Positions 26,218-36,753 of a stretch of DNA of 64,000 nt are shown here, piece after piece. How positions within the stretch are numbered: the stretch's first letter is position 1; each line of letters begins with the position of its first letter. The stretch is from NCBI RefSeq assembly GCF_013373865.1, contig NC_050477.1:11402722-11466721 (forward strand), written 5' to 3'. Source of the stretch: Monomorium pharaonis (taxonomy: Eukaryota > Arthropoda > Insecta > Hymenoptera > Formicidae). A program made the position numbers and the translations under genes. Below the pieces are notes generated by a model, which saw only the letters and a program-made list of their open reading frames with translations, did not search any database and was not told the origin of the DNA.

Positions 26218-27734
26218 TCGATGGCACATTAACAGATAATCTTCTTCTTTGGTAGATCCGTTGCTTTATCCCTCTTGTAGAGAAACACCCTCGCGTTGAT
26301 TCCGGATTGATAACTAGCAACGGCTGCGGCTGGTGGTGTGAGGCGAAGTGCAATGTAGACGAGAACGTAGACGAGAACAAGGACGAGGACGACGACAAGG
26401 ACGAAGGTGGGTCTATGAGGCGCGAGGGCGGCACGTATGCGAGGGAGAGTGCAGGATGAGTTTGCGATTAAACGCGATTATAATTAAGGATAATGGAGTT
26501 TCAGCTCGGGAGTTCCTGTCGACTCGAGTCCCTTCGCAGCTGGCACTGTTATATCGAGTTCCCGTCGTCAGCTCCAGCACAGACGACCGTTCTCTTTCTC
26601 TTTTCCCCTCCCTTTCCGTCTCTGTCTCTCTTTCTTTTCGTTACCACGAAATGCTTTTGGTCAGATGCGTACATATATTTACACGTATCCCCTAAATTTT
26701 AGGAATGTGTGAGTGCGCATTTGTTCACATGTAGCAAGCAGAGAGGACCGGTATAGTAGCTTACTCGCTAATGAAGATCACCACGGCTCCTTTGCCGAAC
26801 AAAGCAATTGGAATCGCTCTTTTGGGATAGGTCTCCCCTTTCTAGGCACGTACCAGCACCAGCGTGCCTGAGACGGTAACGTCTCCCGCGAGACGGCCGC
26901 CGATGGCTTGACGCGATTTTCAACTTCGACATCTTCTCATAGCTAGGATTTTTATGTGCAATAAGAATTTGGCGAGTATACCGACATAAAGGCCTTTAGA
27001 TCAAACAATCACAGGAAAGTAAAATCCGAACGGTAACATTAATATAAGAAGCAGAAATACAATGGTATCAATAAAAACTTATATAATTGAGTTTCAATAA
27101 CTTTATTTGACAATTTTTTGTCAATGTTGGATAAGATGAAAAATAATGTCTACGTGATTTATTTTTTATTCATGCTTCTTAAAAATTATTATCTATTATT
27201 AATTATTTTATTATTGCTAATTTTACGTATAAAATTTCAAAGTGCATTTTATCTTAAATATTTTTTAGAAAAAGCTGTGCATTTTTTTTTTGTATAGTAT
27301 ATAAAATTATAACATATACCAACTATTATTCAACAATATGGAAATTAATAGCTTTTCTGTGGGTAAAGTTACAGATTTCAATACTTTAACATTTTTACAC
27401 ACAGTTTTTATCTTATCAATATATAGCGTGAATCATGACGAAAAATTTTTCAGCACGACTTTTTCAGCGCGTCTTTTTAGCCACATTTCAGCACGCATAA
27501 TCTCATGACATGCATTTGATAACTCTTGCAGACACTATCCAACACTTACCGACATTTACCGACGCTTTGTCACTTTCACAAATCTAACTTGTTCTGTCAA
27601 TTTGCGAGTACCCAAGACACTCAAGGAATCACACATCAATGCACGGGTAACAAAAAAATATGCAACACGAGCGTAACGGCCTTTTTGCACAAATGCAGGT
27701 GAATTGATATTAATACATACAGGGTGTTTCTTAA

Positions 27735-28334
27735 GAAGATGCTAAACAGCCCGTGAAACTTGATCGAAGTCGATAATGAAGAGTCATTTATTTATCTTTG
27801 TTCATAAAAATATTTGCTTCAAAATGCAAATTATGTAGCTTATACGTACAAATAAATGGTACACCGAAGTTTGGATTAGATTGAGAAGTAAGACTATATT
27901 CGTCAAATTACAAGTCGTGAAAAAAAGTTATTATTTATTATTGGATCAAATTTTGTTCATTTAAGTGCTTTTACTACAGATTTCTCAGTGAAAGTGCTTA
28001 AATGAACAAAATTTGATCCAATAAATAACTTTTTTTTACGGCTTGTAATCGTAATTTGACGAATATAGTTTTATTCCTTAATCTATTTCGAACTACGGTG
28101 CACCATTCATTTGTACGTATAAGCTACATAATTACTTTTGTATTTTAAAGCGAATATTTTTATGAACAAATAAATTACAAAAATTTTTTTGCATTTTTGG
28201 TCTTAATCTAATCGTCCTCAGGTTTATTTGTGTACGTACTTTAAACCTGTAAAAGGATTTTCAATTCTGTAAATTCAATTCGAAACTAAATGGTTGAACA
28301 GAATGTCGGTAAAATAGACGACTTTAGGATCTCC
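27735..28334. mobile_element. TTAA-flanked element, copy 2, with long internal palindrome
   Basis: TTAA lies at 27,731-27,734 and 28,335-28,338. The left end shares GATGCT and the inner motif AACTTGATCGAA with copy 1, and the right end reads GGATCTCC against CATTCTC. Inside, a palindrome runs from about 27,795 to 28,175, centred near 27,985: each arm contains TTGTTCATAAAAATATT, GTAGCTTATACGTACAAAT and AAATTTGATCCAATAAAT in mirror order. No coding capacity is visible. The internal palindrome is missing from copy 1 and could be a second element inserted into this one. Confidence 0.55.
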
Positions 28335-28438
28335 TTAATGGCTGTCCCAACTTTATACCATAGGAGATGGGATTACCGACTGCAACCTTAGTACACCATT
28401 GTACGACAGTAATAGTAAGTTTTCGAACAGCCATTAAG
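28334..28438. repeat. Short inverted repeat
   Basis: CTTAATGGCTGT at the left is matched by ACAGCCATTAAG at the right, with a weaker stem inside. It abuts the right end of the preceding TTAA-flanked element and may be part of it. Confidence 0.5.
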
Positions 28439-28984
28439 AAATATTCTGTATACTTTAATTCTGGAAAAAGATTTTCAAATCCACAAAAAAATACATACAG
28501 AATATTGTTAATAATATGCACTAAATCAATATTATCGACTTCTATCAATTAAGTTTGTTCGTCATTCTAGTATCTTATTCGATTAGGGTATGTATAAAAT
28601 ACATCTTATCTTTAGAAATCTATTAAATTCACAGAGTAGACCTTTTTTATCCATTGATGCTGCACGAATTGTCAGTAGATGTGTCGGTATTTCAGACAGA
28701 TTCTGTTATTTGGCGCCTCTATGTACATAAAACGTGAAAACGAATTTCGTAGCAATGGCCATGAAACCCGTAGATAATATTAATTTTTACAAAAAAAGCT
28801 GGTATTTTTTCTGTATTTCCAAGGCTCTATGTTATTGATATTGATAAATGCATATACAAGAATGCAATTAATGCGAGTCGGGCACGTCAAGTTTTCTATT
28901 TCACTATCTCTTATCACTGATAACATTTTCATTTTTTAAATAATTTTTAAATAAATTTTTATGGTGTTTTTCCAAGTTTTTTAA

Positions 28985-29345
28985 AATTAGACTTGGCTAA
29001 TATTATTTTTAAAAAATTTTATTTATATAATTTTTAAATCGATGTTAATAAAAATTTTTTTTTTAATATACTTGGTTAATTGTATTGATCTCAAAATCAT
29101 TTTTGAAAGCACACGTTTATGTACGTGGCATATCTTGTTTACGTTTTTAAGTTTTTTATGGATTTTATTTTTTCATTTTATTTATATAATTTTTAAAAGT
29201 TTATTAAATTTCTTTAAGTCTTTTTAAAAAAAAATATATATATATATACTTGGCTAATTGTAATAATCTCAAAATTATTTTTGAAAGCACGCGTTTATGT
29301 ACTTGGCTTATTTTTTTTACCTTTTAAAGATTTTTTTATGAGATT
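28985..29345. repeat. Diverged tandem units of about 177 bp
   Basis: The motif ACTTGGYTAATTGTA followed by TCTCAAAATYATTTTTGAAA and GTTTATGTACKTGGC occurs at about 29,068 and again at about 29,246. A partial third start (ACTTGGCTAAT) lies near 28,992, and the poly-T spacers are similar. It is probably a decayed satellite-like duplication. Confidence 0.6.
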
Positions 29346-31016
29346 TCACTTCTTTTTGTAAAAATTAAAGAATTACTTTTATTTTAAATTACAATTAAGT
29401 GCTTCATTTTTGAATCTGTTAACTTTATATGTATGTATATATATTTCCATAATCTAATATATTTTATTTTATTTGTTTTGCAAAGAATATGACTGCATTT
29501 TTAACATTTCGAGGCCAGTTGTATTTCTCTATACTTTAATTATTTATTAACACTGCTTTTTTGCGCTTTTAGTGCATATCATGTTTGTTTAATGTATATC
29601 GATTATATTCTCACTGTGATGAAAGATTGCAACTAATAATTTTATACTTATTTGCATTCACAGATATGCTTGTTGTAGGTATAGCTTTAATATTTGGATT
29701 TGTAATTTTTTTATTACAAATTCCGAATAACATCAGTTTGAAAATTAAGAATACTATTTGATTTTATTATATCAGTTTTTTCAAGTATAGATTTAGTACC
29801 ATAATTAATACATAATTTTTCTACGTTAATCCAATGTGAAAGATTATATTGCATTTATTCTTCAAAAGTATGTAATTTTTTAAATTTTATAGGAAAATAA
29901 AATAATATGTACAATTTTAATTAATTTTAAGTAATTTTAATTAATTATTAATCACTCATTGCAATTAGTAATAGATTTGCATTAAAAAATTATACAATTT
30001 TGACTAAAAATAAGAAATCTTTGATCATGTTTTCGAACAGTTTTAATAATATTTATATCGTTTTAGTCTATGACGTCTATACATTCTGCAAAAACTAATA
30101 GCAAATTGTGTTTTACATATTAGCGTCGATTAAAGGTAATTGGAGTTGATTGAAGTGACCTTGATGTCGATTCTAGAGATGCATAGATTAATGTTAATCT
30201 CAAAATTTAATTATTTCTTACGAATTCTTAGAATTAGTAAAAGAACTAGATAACGAGTAAGTTAAAACGAAATTAAAGTTAATCCACATTTAAATGGACG
30301 TTGACGTCACAAGTCGACATAAGTATCATTCTGCCTTTATTACTTATTAAATGCTAAGATACAATAGAACATTTGTTGGACCACATGTCGTTAGATGCAT
30401 CTATTATGTACTTGAAAGATATGTGTCATGGGAAGTAGGTAAAGCGGGGTTAGGGAGTTAAAACCAGCAGTAAATCGGTGTCTTTCGATGCAATGAAAAC
30501 TGTGACAAAGTGGATGTGTGGGCCATTTTTGTAAAAATTCTCTATAATCGATAGTAAGTATTTTAAAAAGTTTATAAAATATACATTATTTTATGATTTA
30601 TTATTATTGCACAGTATTATTTACTTTATAACTGCAGAAAATAAATATTAATATTATATTTAGTTTCTTTGTTATTTTTAATTTAGTTGTTATAATGTGT
30701 AAGTATATAACGAGTTTTTTTATTTAATAATCAACAAAAAATGTTATTCTATTCTTCTCGACATTCAATAAGAAGCAAAGAAAGGATGACACTTATTTGT
30801 GTCAATTTGTATTACCGAATTGATAGCAACATATAAAGCTAATTAAAGCAGAGTTAAAAAATTCTTTATAATTATTTTATGTGGATGATATTTAATTTTT
30901 GTCACTGTTTGAATTAAAGAAAAAAATTTATTTTTACTTAATGTATATATTTTAATATTCTTAATAGAGTTTTTAAGAAATAAAGTAAGTTAAATAGACC
31001 TTCTTCAATCCAGGTA

Positions 31017-31323
31017 CAGTAGAATTCCGTTTATTTGCATAAAATTGATAGGAACAAAATGTGAACAAAGTTCTTGTTTGTTTTCAAATATACAAACTCA
31101 TAGCAAAGCTGTTATTATTTAAAATATTTAAATAATAACTTTAAATAATGAGAACTTGATGTGATCGACTTTAATTTTCTGAATATTTTTATTATCGAAA
31201 CTAATATATAAGTATTCATAAAAAACTAATAAGTATTGATACAAAACTTCTAATTTATGTACCTTGGTTATCGAAATTGTATTGTTCTTCGATGTGCATA
31301 AGTGGAATTCTATATGTATACTG
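31017..31323. mobile_element. pogo/Tc1-like MITE upstream of the OBP gene
   Basis: The segment starts CAGTAGAATTCCGTTTATTTGCATAA and closes with the imperfect inverse TTATGCACAT...TGGAATTC...ATACTG read on the plus strand as TGTGCATAAGTGGAATTC then TATACTG. TA flanks both sides (31,015-31,016 and 31,324-31,325), the target choice of the IS630-Tc1-mariner superfamily. CAGTA termini with an AATTCC motif recall pogo/Tigger-type ends. There is no transposase. It stops about 130 bp before the OBP start codon and so sits in the promoter region. Confidence 0.6.
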
Positions 31324-31453
31324 TACCTTGTGATCTATAATTTTGTTTTTTTTAATTATCTGTTTTATATTTTGCAGATATTTCAAAGACATATACATTA
31401 TACCTGCGATTATTTTGAACTTTGCGTTTAGTGCGATAAAGAAATAAATTAAA

Positions 31454-32960
31454 ATGAAAGATCTTGTATTTTATGCCTGTGTTTTAACACTTTTTGTAAG
31501 TTGTTTCTTAATAAACTATCTTAATAAATCAAAAAAATTATTAAAAATACTATATATTTAAAGTTATATAAAATAAAAATTAAATAAGAATATTTAATAA
31601 GTTTCAGTTTTCTGTTTCATCAGAACTAAAGCAACAGCGCAACGATGAAAATGATTATAAAGTTTGCATGAATGCAACTGGTATAACTCCGGGTAAGTTA
31701 TAATTATACATTGCAAATTTCCCATATTATTTTTCATCTCCATTTCCTTAATTAATTTAAAATAAAGTTTATAAATGTAATTCTGTTTTATTTAATTTAA
31801 TGGGGCATTTTATTTCCTTACAATTTCGTTTTATATAAGCTAACATTTTTGTTTTATATAAGCTAACATTTTCGCAATAAATATGTTTTTCTTTGCATTA
31901 ACCAATTTTATTTCTTAGATAACATTCACTCAGTTTGGTTAACATCAGAAGATATAATAGCTAATGTACACATTAAACCTGAAAATGAAGAAAGAATGAA
32001 AAAAACTGGCTGCCTTCTAGCGTGTATATTAAAAAGACAAAATTTAGTAAGTGTTTAAAAAGATGTTATACACCATTTATATATATATATATATATAATA
32101 TCCAACAATGCAAGATTAAACTGTCCTAAGTAATAATATACTAAATAATAAAAGACTTGATAATTTTGTGTAATGCTATAATTACTAATAAATTTAATAA
32201 CACATTAGGTATATCCACCTGACGCAAATTGCTATAGAAATTAATATTAGTACACTATTAGTACAATGTATGCAATTAAAGATATGCATATTAATTTATA
32301 ATAAATTTATTTTAAATATTATACAGCGCACATAATAAAGCGAAGTTAAAATAAATTTATATAATAATTTATTTAATTTATACGTTTTAAATAATTTTAT
32401 TTTAAAATAATTTTTATTTCCCATCATTTATAATTTATTTTTAATAATATTAGATGGAAGGATCAAATATTAAAGAAGCACAAGTTGTTGCAAGGTTACC
32501 TGAATTTTTTGAAGTCGTTGATGATTCGCAAAAAAAAACTGTGCGTAAATGCATGGAAGAAGGTGAGTTATGTTTTATATTATACCTATAATAATTATAC
32601 ATATACATATACAAATTATAATTACTAAACATAAGTTATTACAGAAATATAATATACACGCATACACATTATGCCTTTTATGCGTACATTTATAATGTTA
32701 ATTTTGGAAAAATATATTTGCTATTAAAATACAAACAAACAGAAAATGTAGTTTTAGTTTTTTAAAAAATGTAGTTACATATTTCAATATTTTTAAATCA
32801 TATTTTTATTTTTTTTTCTACAGGGAGAAGTATTACGCAAGAATGTGAGAAATGTTTCTCTATTTACGTATGTCTCGTCAAAGCTACATATAACATAGAA
32901 TCACAGAAACATGGAAAACATGAAAAGAAAACTGAAAGAGTAAAAACAAAGGCCGAATAA
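31454..32960 (+). CDS. Odorant-binding protein, Gp-9-like (5 exons)
   Basis: The gene encodes a secreted PBP/GOBP-family ligand carrier of 166 residues. Coding exons are 31,454-31,495, 31,608-31,692, 31,919-32,046, 32,454-32,562 and 32,824-32,960; all have GT-AG borders and the phases close. Residues 1-19 form a signal peptide ending FSVSS. Mature cysteines are C34, C74, C78, C118, C129, C132 and C138. C74-x3-C78 and C129-x8-C138 match the classic C2-C3 and C5-C6 spacing; C132 is extra. The C1-C2 and C3-C4 gaps (39 residues each) are long. The tail from about 146 is Lys/His/Glu-rich. Five exons, the long C1-C2 loop and the C-terminal layout recall ant Gp-9-type OBPs. Such proteins bind small hydrophobic ligands in sensillar lymph or haemolymph. 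The exact orthologue is not determined. Confidence 0.88.
31828..31872. repeat. 22-bp tandem duplication in OBP intron 2
   Basis: The unit GTTTTATATAAGCTAACATTTT is present twice head to tail within the intron of the OBP gene. Confidence 0.75.
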
Positions 32961-32997
32961 AAAAAAATAGAAGAAGAAATAGAAATCGACCAGGCTG

Positions 32998-33115
32998 AAT
33001 AAATGCAATTTAATAGAAAAATTAAACGTTCTAAGCATTGTAATTATTAATATAAATCCATAATATTTTAAATGTAGTTTCTTATATTCTATTTTAAATT
33101 TCTTGATTTAATAAA
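32998..33115 (+). promoter_or_regulatory. Candidate poly(A) signals of the OBP gene
   Basis: AATAAA occurs at 32,998-33,003 and 33,110-33,115. Another overlaps the stop codon at 32,956. The one at 33,110 gives a 3' UTR of usual length. Confidence 0.4.
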
Positions 33116-33119
33116 AGCA

Positions 33120-34500
33120 CAGCAAATATAAAAATAGCGTTTTACACTCATTCACTACTTGTTTCCAGATAATCGAATCTGCCAAAAGTTGTATTGCAAA
33201 TGTGTTGCATATATTAATAAAAATCTAACAACAGCCAAACACAACCTATTATTTTTTTATACATATAATACTAATCTGGGAAAGTTTTCCCAAAACACCG
33301 TTATAATTCACTTAGGGACCTACGATGATTGAGTAATTGAATAATTTGAATGATTCGTAACTCTACTGTGGGTTTAAAATTTTGGTTAATGTCTTACTTA
33401 AGTAAAAATTATCTTTGCGTAATTGTATCGACGGAACTAATTGAGAGATTTGACTAATATAACTTAAACATCTAAACAGTATGTGAAAAAGTAATTTCAA
33501 TTCCCCAAAATTCAACACTTAAGTTATACGAAATATCGTGAATTCTATAACCGCATATCTAGTCCATAACTGCCTTCTATCCTCTATAATCTAAAATTAT
33601 GAAATACAGATAGAGGAAAGGGACCCAATTTGGAACAGTTTTCTAAATTTATTTCTCGGAAACTATATAAACATTGCATCGTACAAATACCGATAAAAAT
33701 CATGATCCGCTTGGTTAATTAAAGAAATAAACACATATTTTATATTCATTTCTACATAAAATCTGCTAAAAACAAATTCATCAAAAGCGAGTTTTATTTG
33801 CACAATTTTCTCTTACAAATTGCACAGTTTAAACAATAGTGAGTGTATCAATAACATTACCATCATTTCACATGTTTGTAATTTCCTAAAACTGTTTCTT
33901 TTTATTTTTCTCTTTTCGAAACATGATCAATTCGTTATTTTTAGTTACATGACATCTTTTGACGCAAAAAATGAGTGTTAGTAACAGCATAAGAAAGGCT
34001 CAGAAAGGTACCATTGGATTTGGAACATAGCTGTTGGCTGTTGGTAGAAACAGGGGCAATCAAAAGTCGTTCTGTTTACGCGTTTACGGCGTCGCTGTTC
34101 CGCGCATGTGCTAGAGTGAATCTTCAACATCACAATATCGCTCGCCATTTGCTTTTGCTGGAATGTTCAGTCGTTCACACGTGTGTCGTGCTCAGTATAT
34201 TTTCTTTGCGTATGCACTTGCATAATCGTGCAAAAATTTAGGTGACGCGAAGTATTCATCAACATAAAAAGTGTTGATCGTGTTTGTTGGTGCTAAAAAC
34301 AATACTATCATAGTCAAACAAATAATTAAGTTTCATTAAGTACAAGTATCTTTTGACATCCTACTGACTGCAAGTATTCTAAGTTTTTTTTGTAAAATAT
34401 AAGAATCGTAATATTGTAAAAATTTATTAAAGTGGTGATTCGTGTGATAATTTGTGTAGTAATTTGTGAGGCGTTTTACATTGTGACTAATTTGGCTACT
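33120..34500. other. Intergenic DNA between OBP and zinc-finger genes
   Basis: AT-rich DNA that includes the dispersed repeat copy at 33,606-33,925. A small CpG-containing patch at 34,000-34,180 is probably the promoter or 5' UTR of the zinc-finger gene. The 75-codon frame at 34,014-34,241 has no recognisable domain. Confidence 0.5.
33606..33925. repeat. Dispersed repeat, copy A
   Basis: It shares ordered motifs with the sequence at 40,697-41,055: TTATTTCTCRGAAACTA, GATCYGCTTKG, AAATCTGSTAAAAACAAATT, TTTGCA with TTTYCTYTTACAA, and TTTCCTMWAAAACTGTT. The two copies are diverged and run in the same direction. No coding content is visible; it is probably an old interspersed element. Confidence 0.6.
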
Positions 34501-34590
34501 TGGTAAGAAGTGCATTTTTATATCATGTTCTTATAACACCCAATTTTTATTTAGTAGTATTTTACGTACTCTATTAATTTTATTTAAAAT

Positions 34591-35346
34591 ATGGAAAAAT
34601 GTGATAAAATGAAAAAGAAACGAAAACGAATTTTTTTAAAAAGCTGGCTTAGTAATGAACAATTAAAATCTTGGATACAAAAAGTGCCAAACGATGATAG
34701 TCTTTATCATTGTATTATATGTAATAAAAATTATTCTTGCTCATCAGAGGTTTACAGACATGAGAAATCTGTGTTCCATAAAAATAAATTAAGTATTAAG
34801 AATGCTTTATTATCGCACAATTCTAATGATAAAAATGTGAGTTCAACAACATCAAACAAAACTATATTTAAAAAACAGTGGCTAGAAATAAAGGAATTTA
34901 AGATATGGTTGCGCGAAGTGCCAAATGATAAAAACTCTTTTTTTTGTTGTATTTGTAAAAAAATTTTTAGTGCAAAATTATCAAACATTTCTCGTCATGC
35001 AACTTCTAAAATCCATACAGATAATTTAAAAAAAGATAATAATAAAGAAATCATTACAACAGCAACATTATGGATGAAAAGTGAAGAATCACCTTTGCCA
35101 TTTGAAGAACGAACAAAATTAGCGGAGATTCGATATGCCGCATTAATAGCTGACAAAAATATTTCACACGACACTGCAAAAGTAATTCTTAAATTTTTTC
35201 AAGATGTAGGAGATGATCCTAATATCCTGACAGATATGAGCATGGATCAAACAAAAGATGAACATACAATTGCAAACTTTGTTGACCCAATTGAAACTAA
35301 TGGCATAGAAAAAACTCCAGAATACGAAAATTTCAACTTTTATTAA
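34591..35346 (+). CDS. Double BED-like zinc-finger protein, probably hAT-transposase-derived
   Basis: A single-exon protein of 251 residues. It has two similar modules of about 85 residues. Each starts with a Trp-rich segment (SWLSNEQLKSWIQKVPND at 18-35, QWLEIKEFKIWLREVPND at 96-113) followed by a C2H2 finger. Finger 1 is C41-x2-C44-x12-H57-x5-H63; finger 2 is C119-x2-C122-x13-H136-x5-H142. This spacing is BED/TTF-like. Residues 174-205 (TKLAEIRYAALIADKNIS) resemble the short segment that follows the BED domain in hAT transposases, but the RNase-H core and dimerisation domain are absent. It is probably a DNA-binding host protein or a truncated transposase. A splice donor at 34,503 and an acceptor near 34,554 suggest a 5' UTR intron. 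No specific function can be assigned. Confidence 0.7.
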   Translation: MEKCDKMKKKRKRIFLKSWLSNEQLKSWIQKVPNDDSLYHCIICNKNYSCSSEVYRHEKSVFHKNKLSIKNALLSHNSNDKNVSSTTSNKTIFKKQWLEIKEFKIWLREVPNDKNSFFCCICKKIFSAKLSNISRHATSKIHTDNLKKDNNKEIITTATLWMKSEESPLPFEERTKLAEIRYAALIADKNISHDTAKVILKFFQDVGDDPNILTDMSMDQTKDEHTIANFVDPIETNGIEKTPEYENFNFY

Positions 35347-35508
35347 TGAAACGTGAGACATTCTTCATGAAAAATGAATGATATTTAATGCTTGATATGT
35401 TAATCCCAAGACAAGTTCACTCGCAATTAGTAAAATTATATTTGATATTGATTGGAAATAGAAATATAAATAAATTATTTAATGCCTTTAAATAATTAGA
35501 AATGCACA

Positions 35509-35603
35509 TAGATTAACTTTAATTTTGGTTTAACTTACTTTTATTCTAGTTCTAAAAATTAGAAAAAGATAGACAGAGTTAAATCGAGATTAAAGTTAAT
35601 CTA
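35509..35603. mobile_element. Hairpin MITE 1
   Basis: Arms begin AGATTAACTTTAATTTTGGTTTAACTTA and end with the imperfect inverse, GAGTTAAATCGAGATTAAAGTTAATCT. Similar words occur at 30,185-30,290 and 61,524-61,600, so it belongs to a dispersed family. No coding capacity. Confidence 0.6.
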
Positions 35604-35636
35604 CGTTGGTAGAAACGAGCCTAATAAGTCTATTTT

Positions 35637-35835
35637 ACATTGAGAAAAAAAATGCTAGATTCAAATAAATATTTTATAGAAAATCAATAATATTTATTTC
35701 AAACAAGTAATATTTTCTAAATTATAGAACACTATTACTTGTTTTAAATAAATATTATTGATTTTCTATAAAATATGTTATTAGCACTATTCAAAGAAAT
35801 ATTTATTTGAATTTAGTATTTTTTTCTCTCAGTGT
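35637..35835. mobile_element. Hairpin MITE 2, ACTGAGAAAA-ended family
   Basis: It begins ACATTGAGAAAAAAA and ends TTTTTTTCTCTCAGTGT. The inner arms contain ATTCAAATAAATATTT and AAAATCAATAATATTTATTT in mirror order. The right arm carries about 25 extra bases near 35,778-35,800. Confidence 0.7.
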
Positions 35836-35873
35836 ATAACTCTTTAACGACAATGTCGATATCGTTATATTGG

Positions 35874-36010
35874 GTGCGTTCGGCAAAGCAAATCTGAAGC
35901 GTCTGGAGACTCTGTTGACACATTCTGTCTTTGTTATTTATTGGCATTGAACCAAGATAGAGTGAGGTAAGAGAGCACTTCGACGTCTCAGATTTGCTTT
36001 GTCGAACGCA
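35874..36010. mobile_element. Hairpin MITE 3
   Basis: The termini TGCGTTCGGCAAAGCAAATCTGA and TCAGATTTGCTTTGTCGAACGCA are inverted copies with one mismatch. Flanks read ACAATGTCG on the left and TAATTGTCG in mirror on the right. Non-coding. Confidence 0.75.
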
Positions 36011-36147
36011 GTAATTGTCGTTGCGCATATATTATATATGACAAAAAAGCTATACAATGACAATTGGCCTGTTCTTTTTCGCTGCACTGCTGCACTGGTG
36101 CAATAAGTTAGAGTGAGAACAAATATATTTGTCTTATGCGGGGACTA

Positions 36148-36286
36148 CAATGGCAGCAGGAGTAATGGAGTAAGGAGTAAGAGTAACAATTGACCAATTA
36201 AAAACCGGGACTAAATAAACGAAATGGGCAAATCTCATTCATATTTCTTACTTCTTGCTCCTACTCCATTACTCCTGCTGACATTG
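36148..36286. mobile_element. Hairpin MITE 4
   Basis: CAATGGCAGCAGGAGTAATGGAGTA at the left is mirrored by TACTCCATTACTCCTGCTGACATTG at the right. The inner part repeats GGAGTAAGAGTA-like words. Similar words recur in the larger hairpin at 37,871. Confidence 0.75.
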
Positions 36287-36552
36287 CAGACCTTGCATGA
36301 ATGCAGCCAAGGTCTGTTGATGAACGACGAGAGGGGAAGGAAGGTGTTCCCACTCATATTTAGTCTTTTGGCCCCAAAATGGCTGGGGCCAATACGATGT
36401 ATCAATTCCACCTTTCCCTTACTACTACTCACTCACTCTTCTCGTACAACAAACACTATACACATACACTTTATGACTCCAAAATGGCGCTCATGCGATG
36501 ACCTTCCTTCCCCTCCCGTCGTTCATCTACAGAGACCTTGAATGCAGCCAAT
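36283..36552. mobile_element. Hairpin MITE 5
   Basis: The left arm runs through GATGAACGACGAGAGGGGAAGGAAGGT; the right arm holds ACCTTCCTTCCCCTCCCGTCGTTCATC. Its outer ends carry AATGCAGCCAA words on both sides. It abuts or slightly overlaps the preceding hairpin. Confidence 0.65.
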
Positions 36553-36576
36553 GGCTGTATCTCCAGTGAGGCTAAA

Positions 36577-36716
36577 GGCCTAAACACAATGCCAGGCAAC
36601 AGGCAATAGAAACAGGAAATAAAGAAAGAGAAAAAGAGAGAAGAAGATCATTTTTCTCTTTCTCTCTTTCATTATTTCTATTTCTATTGCCTGTTGTCTG
36701 GCATTGTGTTTAGGCC
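36577..36716. mobile_element. Hairpin MITE 6, near-perfect 140-bp palindrome
   Basis: GGCCTAAACACAATGCCAGGCAACAGGCAATAGAAA is mirrored by TTTCTATTGCCTGTTGTCTGGCATTGTGTTTAGGCC. The centre is GA/CT-rich. The stems are almost perfectly complementary, so insertion is recent or the structure is maintained. Confidence 0.8.
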
Positions 36717-36753
36717 CTAAATAAGTGAACTGAGGACTAAGGGTAACATATCA

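Larger units (their letters stand above)
21691..26950. other. Gene-free DNA with CpG-rich blocks
   Basis: AT-rich DNA (21,700-22,700, with a TTAA-flanked element) is followed by CpG-rich blocks at about 22,740-24,000 and 24,490-26,950. No exon chain was found. The 164-codon frame at 24,503 is Ser/Arg/Pro-rich and is shadowed on the other strand. A CCGT run lies at 23,191-23,214 and a long CT tract at 26,131-26,217. Confidence 0.45.
26951..31014. other. AT-rich intergenic DNA with repeats, no gene
   Basis: No coding exon was recognised. The stretch holds the TTAA-flanked copy 2 (27,735-28,334), a small hairpin (28,334-28,438) and a diverged tandem triplication (28,985-29,345). The rest is plain AT-rich sequence upstream of the odorant-binding protein gene. 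Confidence 0.5.

Noticed and set aside
26051..26434. 127-codon minus-strand frame with a long Glu/Arg alternation
   Set aside because: The alternation is simply the translation of the CT/GA microsatellite.
32205..32245. Possible extra OBP exon after an ATTAG acceptor in intron 3
   Set aside because: The segment reaches a stop codon within a few codons in the frame needed, and skipping it gives a phase-perfect chain with the correct cysteine pattern.
34014..34241. 75-codon frame upstream of the zinc-finger gene
   Set aside because: It is more likely promoter or 5' UTR; there is no domain and no start context or splice link to the downstream gene.
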